DNA of 64,000 bases, from positions 1-64,000 of the forward strand of contig NBAY01000103.1 of the NCBI GenBank assembly GCA_002794775.1. Reading direction: 5' to 3'. Under the pieces are notes generated by a model that was not told the origin of the DNA, did no database searches, and saw only the letters and a list, made by a program, of their open reading frames with translations. Position numbers and translations under genes: made by a program. Numbering within the stretch: position 1 is the first letter of the stretch; each line of letters begins with the position of its first letter. This document shows, one piece after another, positions 56,422 to 64,000 of the stretch. This DNA is from Porodaedalea pini. Its lineage: Eukaryota > Basidiomycota > Agaricomycetes > Hymenochaetales > Hymenochaetaceae.

Positions 56422-59400
56422 TCAGATCCTATAGCCTGCAACTGCAAGGCTCTGCACAAATGTTTGCACCGTGTCGCCTGCGCCATTTGCAGCAGTCTCG
56501 ACGAGTAAACGGACGCATGCCTCCCTTGCTGCAGCCGATACCAATTGCTCGCCAACAAATGCGTGTGGGTCGCTTACACGAGCAATGGGATCTTCAGGTG
56601 GCGCCTCACTTGCAGCGAGTTTTGAGTACGCAGCCTGGTAACCTGCGCCTTGCTCCTCAAAATCGATAGAGCGAAGTACTTCATCTGGATCCTCCGGGGC
56701 AGTTGCCTGAGCGCTCTGTAGGTGTTTTGACTCGCTGAAAAGTTTCGCAAGTTCAGCGAAGGCCGCTGGCCTGAGGGGGCCTCGTTAGCAAAGGTAATTT
56801 GGAAAATGTAGGAGGCGCACCATTGGGAGACGGTGGGTTCGGAGAGCGCGACAGCGCTCTGCGTCAGCATTTTCGTCATTCCGACAATGACAACATTCCT
56901 ATCCTTCGGGAGTACTTTATGCACTTGTGGCACAATGACATTTCCGAGTAGCTGAGACCATAATCTGAACGACACTGCTTCAGCAATGGCAAGAATAAGA
57001 AAATAATTAGAAGACTCACTGAGGTTGCACTTCCTCCACCGCTCCGATAAGAAAATCCGGCGTCAACCCGTCCGCGTCGATAGCCATCGTAAACATGAAG
57101 AAATACACCAGGTGGTACAGATAGTTATCCGTGCGACCGGTTTGCAGGCGCGTAAGCAGCATAGTGACGATGCTCTTCATGTACTGGCCCAGTACCGCAG
57201 GCGGGATATGCCGCACGATCGCCTGAAGAAGCTCGAAACCCCATGTGTCGTTAATCTTCGACGGAATGAGCTTCTGCTGCACGACCGCAAGCACGCTGGT
57301 GAATTGTCCCGTGCTCGCAAGTTGCCCACCGTCCCGCCGTAGGAAGGCCTTAAGGAGGCGCACAAGACCTGGAATGCTTCCCTTCTGCGCCCAACTCGCG
57401 GGTTGGAGAAGGAAAGGAATGAGCGCTCGGTAGTCGGCTGGCACCTCGCTCTCGTGCAGCTCGAGCATTTGAGAAAGAATTTGGAAAATGTACGGGATGA
57501 ATTCTACAAGAAACGACATTTAAACGAGCCAGACAAAAAAAAAACGAATGGCGCTTACGATCTATATCCTGCTGTAAGATGAAAGTGAACGGTCCAAAGA
57601 GGCCTCGTTCGAACGTCGAGAGTGTCTGGGGTGACGCAGCGACGATGAACCTATCTCATCCATTATTTAGTGTCGCAAATAAGGATGTAATGACCTCCTA
57701 CCGGACAAGAGCAGAAACACTCTCAAATATGTACTGGTCAAAGTTGGGATTGCTCGGATTTTTGGCGATGGCACCAAGGATACTGATCAAACGTTGGAGA
57801 AGAGTCTCGTACACAGGTATTAGCGTTGAGCGAGCGGTTAAAATAATGCGCATGGCACCTGTAAGACGAAAGTCAATAAGGGTTTTCATCAAGCAAACAA
57901 AGGGCACGTACACTTCATCAGGTAGTCATTCTCTGCAATCTTTTCTGGTGTGCCGCCCGACTCGATCTTTGTCAACACGACATTGAGAATCTGCGGTGCA
58001 ATCTCGCGGATGTCTTCCTGGTTGAACCTGTGAATGTGCTCAGGAAAAGAACGGACATGTAAGAATTTGATACTCACAGAAGCTGAGAGTTGCGCTTGAT
58101 GAAAAGAATGCGCTCAATCGTCGTCGCGGCATACGTATAACAAACATAGTTGGTTGAGCCAAGATGGCGGAGGAGAAATGGAAATACAGAGACGAGCTGC
58201 TCTTTTGTGAGCTGTGTCAATGATAGCAATTAGCGGCAATTGACACGACGTGCAATTACGTAGGCTTGCCTGGTTTCGGAAAGAGTATAAAAAGCGGATA
58301 GCGTCAACTTGCAGGATACGATGTACTGCGTCGGCCTCTGCTTGCAAGTCTTGGAAGACATTTTGTGAAAAGAATTGAACAACATCCACGAGAGCGTTCG
58401 TGCTCGTCACGCCTTGCTATAAGTTCATCAGCATCTCTGCGTCGCACACAGAAACAACGGCGGCCTACCTGAGCTGTGGCTCCGCGCGTCGCAACAGCAG
58501 TGAGCAAATATACGCTTTCGTCTTTTCGTTTCCAAGTTTCGCCTCCGCGTGGGTCCGCCGCATATGCCTGCAAGCCCCTTCCGACCCACCCGAGCACGAC
58601 TTCCGTGGTGTCCGCCTCGAATCCACTTGCAACAAGGGCACGCAGTACGTCCGCTGCTGCTTGACGCCGTGTCGTTCCTTCTGCAGTTAACCCACCAGCA
58701 ACTGTCGCCGAACTCGCATTCGCAAACGACAAATCGAGACGGATGTATTCAAGCGGATCGTCTTCGAACTGCTCGACCTCATGCGCGCGCAGAATTACAT
58801 TGGGAACGACAACACCCTCAATGAGACCACTGATCGTCTCGTGGCTCTCGAAGATTCCGCGATAGTTGCCAGAGCGAATAGCTGTGCTCAGGAAGCGGAG
58901 CGACTGGCTGACAAGACCATCATAGGCAATTCCTGATCGTTGGCCACCACCGAGGAGGGTCCAGAGAGTGCGGACGAAGGACTCGACGGAAGACGAACTT
59001 GTGAGTAGCTCAGGGTACCGATGCGTGTATGACTCCGCAAGTTCGAAAATGGCAGTCTTTATTTGCGAAGGAACGCTTGGCATTGGCTCGTCCGCATCAG
59101 TCTGGAGTTCAACTGGATCCCATACGAGGAAGCGGACGAAGATTCCTGTATCTGGTCCAAAAAACTCGGCATGTGCGTCTTCAAGTGCAGGCGGAAGATC
59201 TTGACACGCAAGGTCATAATATAGATTGAGTAGAACCACCATCGCCTGCGCTACAGTCTCTGCATCTTTCTTAGGTGGCAGAGGGTTGTCGAGGAGCATC
59301 CCAGCGGTGTAACGGAGGACTTGTAGGAAAGGGTCGACAAATTGGGAGAGTACGAAATTGATGACTGTAAAGAGATCGTCCGAGCGCATCTCGGAACGCC

Positions 59401-59962
59401 ATCGCCCAAAAATGGAATGCGCAGTCTCAAGAACAGAAAGATTTACCGCATATGACTCAGGAGAAGGGTTAAGGGCGTTGACGAGTTCCTGGTGGCGCAT
59501 TAGAAAGTGCATACATGAACAAAGGACATCCAAACTCACTTTGACGAGACTATCCCATCGCTCTGGGAAATCATATCCTGCAATAACAGAGACGGTCTCT
59601 GCAACTTGAGCACGCAAACTTCGGTCGGAAGGGGTTGACAGCGAGATCATAGCAGGGACAAGCAGTGTGCGCAGTTGCTGTTTTTCAGGATCCGGAATGA
59701 TTGGGTCATCCTGCAGTGTGTCAACGACCAGCCATGTGCATAAGAGCACTTCTCTCACCTCCTCCCATCTCCGTTTCACCACGTTCTTCAGATAGACGCT
59801 GGCCGCTAATCGGACAGATCGATACTGTGTCGGGCTGATGACGAGCTGCAGGAGCGTGGGCAGAAAGCCCGGCTGCGCCGAGAGAGCTGCAAGGTTTTGT
59901 TCCGCTTGCTTCCGACTCGACGGGTTCAGCGACGCGAGCAGGAGCGTAGGAAGGTCGGACAT
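56422..59962 (-). CDS. CSE1: Exportin-2 / Cse1, importin-alpha re-exporter
   Basis: Starts at 59962 (MSDLPTLLLASLNPSSRKQAEQNL) and ends AVAGYRI at 56422, spliced by about nine short introns. The N-terminal importin-beta-like repeats include SVRLAASVYLKNVVKRRW, GYDFPERWDSL and the long FAxxLxx helices of HEAT repeats. Later parts carry VDAIRFLYSFRNQ, YAATTIERILF, EFIPYIFQILSQMLELH, and LTPDFLIGAVEEVQPQ. The ~960-residue size fits Cse1/CAS. It works with Ran-GTP to return importin-alpha from the nucleus to the cytoplasm. No broken frame was found after plausible introns, so the gene looks intact. Confidence 0.93.
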
Positions 59963-60429
59963 CGTGAACAGACGTGACGGATGGGAGAAAGCGAGCCAGG
60001 AGAGGACTGCGCGCGTTTCAAACGCGTCTTTCCTCTACGTCATGTGATGGCCGATTCGAACCGTGACTTCTGACTCGGCTTTTTCATCCAACTACTGTAT
60101 GTAACTTATTGTAAGTGTATGACTGCAAGTTGCAACTGGACCGATAGCGTTGCGGGCACCTATTGGGCAACCGAGCCTGCGTTCGTGTGACGCAACCGGG
60201 TTTAGGCAACCAGACCTAGACCGGACCACATGCATATAATCATTTGTAGTAGACTTGAAGCATATGCCTCGAGACGGACAAGGTGTTATCCGACGAAATA
60301 ACGGCAATGAAAAAAAAGGCAGGTTATTATTAGTGCCGATGTTGAGGGTGAAGAATGCAACGATGCATACAATGAACCGAATAAAGACGATTCCGCGGTC
60401 CCTCTTGAATCAATAATTGCCAGTACACT

Positions 60430-61282
60430 TACAGCCTTTTTCATAAGTCCTGCGACACGTGCATGTCACGTGAAATGAGCCGCGTCAGAGCCAAAGTGTC
60501 GAAAAATTAGAATGAATGCCTATTTTCTCTGTGAATTCTGCACAGTACCTGCTCATTAAGTACTCAAAAAAAAGGCACGGTTCTCAGGAGAAGAAATATG
60601 TAAAATAGGGAGCAATAAATTGACTGTGTAGGCGGGTGGAGATCAAACAAGTGCAGCTGGTCTGTTCTCTCACCCATTTCCACCGAGATTCAAAAATTAT
60701 GGCTCCCCTACATCTACCTATAAAATTCTTTCCTGTGTCTGTAAATTAAGTATATGACTATACCAACATCTCCTGAAAGTTTGAAGCCAATCCATTCAGT
60801 ATTCATGGTCCAGCAGCAAGATTTGTGTTCTACTCTGCAAGACCTGTTGTGAGAAAAGGAGGGTGGAAAGAGCTTGCAGTGGAACACAAATCTTGCTGCT
60901 GCACCATGAATACTGAATGGATTGGCTTCAAACTTGCAGGAGATGTTGGTATAGTCATATACTTAATTTACAGACACAGGAAAGAATTTTATAGGTAGAT
61001 GTAGGGGAGCCATAATTTTTGAATCTCAGTGGAAATGGGTGAGAGAACAGACCAGCTGCACTTGTTTGATCTCCACCCGCCTACACAGTCAATTTATTGC
61101 TCCCTATTTTACATATTTCTTCTCCTGAGAACCGTGCCTTTTTTTTGAGTACTTAATGAGCAGGTACTGTGCAGAATTCACAGAGAAAATAGGCATTCAT
61201 TCTAATTTTTCGACACTTTGGCTCTGACGCAGCTCATTTCACATGACATGCACGTGTCGCAGGACTTATGAAAAAGGCTGTA
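60430..61282. mobile_element. Family-1 palindromic TA element, copy E
   Basis: 853 bp, TA-CAGCC...GGCTG-TA, in TTA...TAA. Arms of ~400 bp; loop in the common orientation. Upstream lies the CSE1 5' flank, about 470 bp away. Confidence 0.9.
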
Positions 61283-62343
61283 AAATCAAGATTCCAGGTC
61301 ACTGCACTCGCCACTGTACTCACATTAGCAAGGTCAAGGAGTCTGATACAGGCCTTTCTCTCATGTCTAACGCTATTGAGGAGTGTTGGCCTTGGGGGGA
61401 AGCTAATTTGCCTACTACATCGTAAAGATTCTTGTATTTCTTGGAATTTTTTGGAATTATATTATTTATAATACAATTTTCCTGTGTAACGCTACAGGTA
61501 CCAGCAATGCAACCGGCTCAGCATTCGCATTACGGTTACGGTCATACACTTACATACAGTATCAGTGTAACACCCTCCGGGATTATGTCTATGGAATTCT
61601 GGAACTAAACTCGACTGCTTGAAAACCACGATGCTTATCTATGCACATATATGCTGGGCCTCTCAAGCTGTCACAAGGGAACACCTTGCACGTCGTCATG
61701 AACAGAGTGAACATCCGACCAAGTCAGTTAAGACTAGAGCAAATTAATGTCGAGTTCCTGTCTGATATATTAAAAAGATGCATCATAGATCAATCAATAT
61801 GGAATATGCAAGTGTTCGACTCGACAAAAAACAAAACTCTTCTACCCGGAGGTGCTTGTGCCATTCCTTTTGTTCTATTCTTCAACACACCCTCTTGAAG
61901 GACCATTCTATGGTGAGCACAGAATATGCATTGATTTTAGTTCAACGCTGCTCGTTTAACATCGAGCGCATAAATATCTTTTAATTAAGATAGTGCTATT
62001 GGTTATGATCTCTGATGTTATCCTGAAAGCGCGTGCACCACGATCTGGGTTCAAATCATCGAACTAGTTGATCCCGCTCACCAGTACATCTAAGAAGCAT
62101 AGATACAGTCATTTTGGGTATCTCAGCTGAGGCTAGAAACTGATCGCATAAGATTCTGAGTGTCAATGACACATCTGTATCTGATCTGTGCCATGGCAAT
62201 CGTGATCTGCATGGTACTTAAGAGGCCTGAGCTCAATGGATGTCAACGCAGTCTCCTCTTCATTGCCGTTGTAGAGTTCCGACGAGCGGCCAACCACTGC
62301 AGATCCCTCTAGAGGCCATCGGTTGCACATTCTGACAGGTATT
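61283..62343. other. Non-coding stretch
   Basis: AT-rich; no supported gene. Confidence 0.4.
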
Positions 62344-62433
62344 GATGCGTACCGGACTCAGAAGGATTGACGCGACGTGTACCAGACCCAGAAGGATTTG
62401 CCCGACGCATACCGGACACAGGATGATTTGCAC
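62344..62433. repeat. Tandem repeat, three 30 bp units
   Basis: Three head-to-tail units (GACGCATACCGGACACAGGA-like, period 30). In the plus frame they read the decapeptide DAYRTQKDLP with slight changes, and the first unit has a stop, so they may be a remnant of a repeat-containing protein. Confidence 0.6.
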
Positions 62434-63029
62434 GACATCACATCAGCGGATCACTAGGAAGATCCCCCTGGCAATTCGGGATGTACCGGAAAGCTTATGT
62501 CATCGGAGTCAGTTGGGACACGTACCAGAGATCTGCCCGATGATGGATGATGACTCACCGATTGGAGGATCTCAGTTCCGGTGGAGCTGCGATATGACCA
62601 GATGATGGACTGAAGCAAATGGGGAAGTTGTCGCATGGACAGGTTTTCTTTTGATTTTCTATGTTTCTCTTACATTCCAAATGTTTTCTCTCCGACGCTC
62701 TATGTTTCAGCCGGTATGCACATTATACTCACTTTGGAATAATTTTCCTGTAGATAGATCTCTTGCACCTTGTATTTAGGGACTTCCCTGTCGTAGGTAG
62801 CAAGGGAGGAAATACTACCGCAGAGTTCCCCTCAGATAGGGCAGCTTCCGTGCGTGCAGTTAGTCTCCGCAACAGTTAGTTTCGTGGCAACCTCGTCTTC
62901 AGTCTCATCTCTTGTCTTGTTTTCATTCTCGTCTCTGCTATTGCTATTGTCTCGCACCGGATTTGATATCTTGCTCATTCCGGCTCTGTACCGACACTCA
63001 CATCGCGTCCAGAGCACCTTTCAATATTG
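62434..63029. other. Non-coding stretch
   Basis: No supported feature. The frame of the decapeptide repeat continues with further stops (EDPPGNS..., TRDLPDDG). Confidence 0.35.
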
Positions 63030-63070
63030 ACGCATACCGACACGTACCGACACGTACCGACGTGTACCGG
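63030..63070. repeat. Short GTACCGACAC tandem repeat
   Basis: About four units of period 10 (ATACCGACAC, GTACCGACAC, GTACCGACGT), a minisatellite-like run. Confidence 0.5.
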
Positions 63071-63183
63071 GTTTTTCCCGCGCTCATACCAAGCATATAT
63101 TTACTGCAAAACTCAACGGAAACACGTCCCCAAATGAACTACCAATCCTAAACAACCCATACACAGGATCTACACCGTCTCAA

Positions 63184-63534
63184 ATGTATCATGTACCGGG
63201 CTCCTTTGAAGATTCGTTGACGCTCTTCAACCAACTAAATGCCGTAAGATGCGTTACAAGTCAGTGGCCCTCTAATAATTCCTGTTATGCTTTGTCTAAC
63301 TTGTCGATGATAACAGTATCAGGCACAGAAGTCCTGATATATGACACTTTATTAACATTCCCCGATGAGGTAACCCACATTTGGGCAACACTCTTGCAGG
63401 CAAGAGCTGGCAGTAGGCATTTACTCTTGGCCAAAATGACATACCTCGTTGGATGCTATATGATGATAGCGACAGCCATCACAGCTTTGATCAGTGAGTT
63501 ATTCTCAAAACCCCTGACAAACATGGAGGACTGA
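63184..63534 (+). CDS. DUF6533-like membrane protein fragment
   Basis: 116 codons. VLIYDTLLTFPDEVTHIWA followed by a hydrophobic segment (MTYLVGCYMMIATAITAL) resembles the start of fungal DUF6533 proteins (YDxLLTxxxEVxxIW, then a membrane helix). The usual Arg-Trp pair and the following helices are not seen, so it is probably incomplete, with exons not identified or degraded. The function of the family is unknown. Confidence 0.4.
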   Translation: MYHVPGSFEDSLTLFNQLNAVRCVTSQWPSNNSCYALSNLSMITVSGTEVLIYDTLLTFPDEVTHIWATLLQARAGSRHLLLAKMTYLVGCYMMIATAITALISELFSKPLTNMED

Positions 63535-64000
63535 TCCAATTTGACATAAGTGATATTGCCGCTCTACGCTCTTAGTGAAAATGGGTTCGTCCATTTCCAT
63601 TGGAATGATTATATCCTCTGATGTACTCTGCCTTTGAATTCCAGTCTACATTCCTGTCGCACTCTAAAACCTATAATCTTGACTAAGTGTATTTTAGGTG
63701 CCTATGTGCCTTGATCTTTGTAAGCACTAGAGATGCGAGCATCAAGATAATGGCCACCGGTTAGGGTTCTGCATCGTAGCGTATTATATGCATACGCCTT
63801 TCGCGTATACGCATATGCACCGTATCATATAGCACCTCCTGCAGTGAAATATACAGGCGTATTTATACGCGCATATCCATATAAGAAGATTATTATATGC
63901 AACTAATATGCCATTATTATTTCCTGTTATTGGAGCCCTGTGATGAATGATGTAAGCCCGTAGAGCATCCAATTGAATGGTGGAAGCAAGAAATACAACT
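63535..64000. other. Non-coding stretch with TA-rich inverted repeats
   Basis: Between about 63780 and 63890 several short inverted repeats (GCATACGC/GCGTATAC, GGCGTATTTATACGC) cluster. No ORF with support runs to the window end. Confidence 0.35.

Noticed and set aside
60041..60080. TTCGAAC motif near the CSE1 5' flank considered as a tRNA
   Set aside because: Flanking bases do not form a T-stem or acceptor stem.
62344..63070. CRISPR-like array
   Set aside because: Repeats are directly adjacent with no spacers and the sequence is eukaryotic.

Overview
The window looks like nuclear DNA of a filamentous basidiomycete (agaricomycete-like). Genes are split by many short GT...AG introns of about 45-80 bases. 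The recognisable proteins (Prp8, Spc1, Cse1, sugar porters, a DHA1-type MFS exporter, a GH18 chitinase) are fungal. The rest is dominated by copia and LINE retrotransposons, solo LTRs and palindromic DNA elements. No organism name can be read from the sequence itself. All functional calls come from protein motifs and reading frames seen by eye; no database search was run.

Layout. 1-1360: minus-strand end of an LTR-retroelement-like unit that leaves the window on the left. 1839-2016: a MITE with long terminal inverted repeats. 2017-6476: a decayed, truncated copia element (minus), split by a 1.4 kb solo-LTR-like insertion and cut off by an 854 bp palindromic element (6477-7330). 7493-14570: two neighbouring minus-strand pseudogenes, an intron-containing PRP8 copy lacking its C-terminal domains and a BTB/POZ gene. 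15062-18083: a cluster of palindromic elements, nested remnants, a small TA-flanked MITE and a 519 bp solo LTR. 18957-32619: a decayed LINE (minus), interrupted by a 1.77 kb unknown element and by a very young copia element (25631-31521) with identical LTRs. 32750-46695: a gene-rich stretch with SPC1, two head-to-head sugar porters whose shared upstream region holds two more palindromic elements, a hypothetical gene, and an MFS exporter. 47794-48807: a chitinase pseudogene. 49641-54464: a long protein with WDDDF-like motifs (possibly Byr4/Bfa1-like). 54907-55984: a second type of giant palindrome. 56422-59962: CSE1, the importin-alpha export receptor. 60430-64000: a further palindromic element, then mostly non-coding DNA with short repeats and a DUF6533-like fragment.

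The most notable signal is a set of TA-flanked, almost fully palindromic elements. Family 1 has five full copies of 853-854 bp plus two end remnants. Family 2 has one full 1,078 bp copy and one truncated copy. A 146 bp MITE completes the set. All three share a terminal signature (TAC-A/T-G..., then TTTTCA-T/G-AA), most full-length insertions sit in a T-TA...TA-A context, and they insert into one another at internal TTAA sites. No transposase gene is present, so they would have to be moved by an enzyme encoded elsewhere.

The host genes read as housekeeping (splicing-factor pseudogene, signal peptidase, nuclear export receptor) and nutrient or drug transport; no operon-like or biosynthetic cluster logic is evident.
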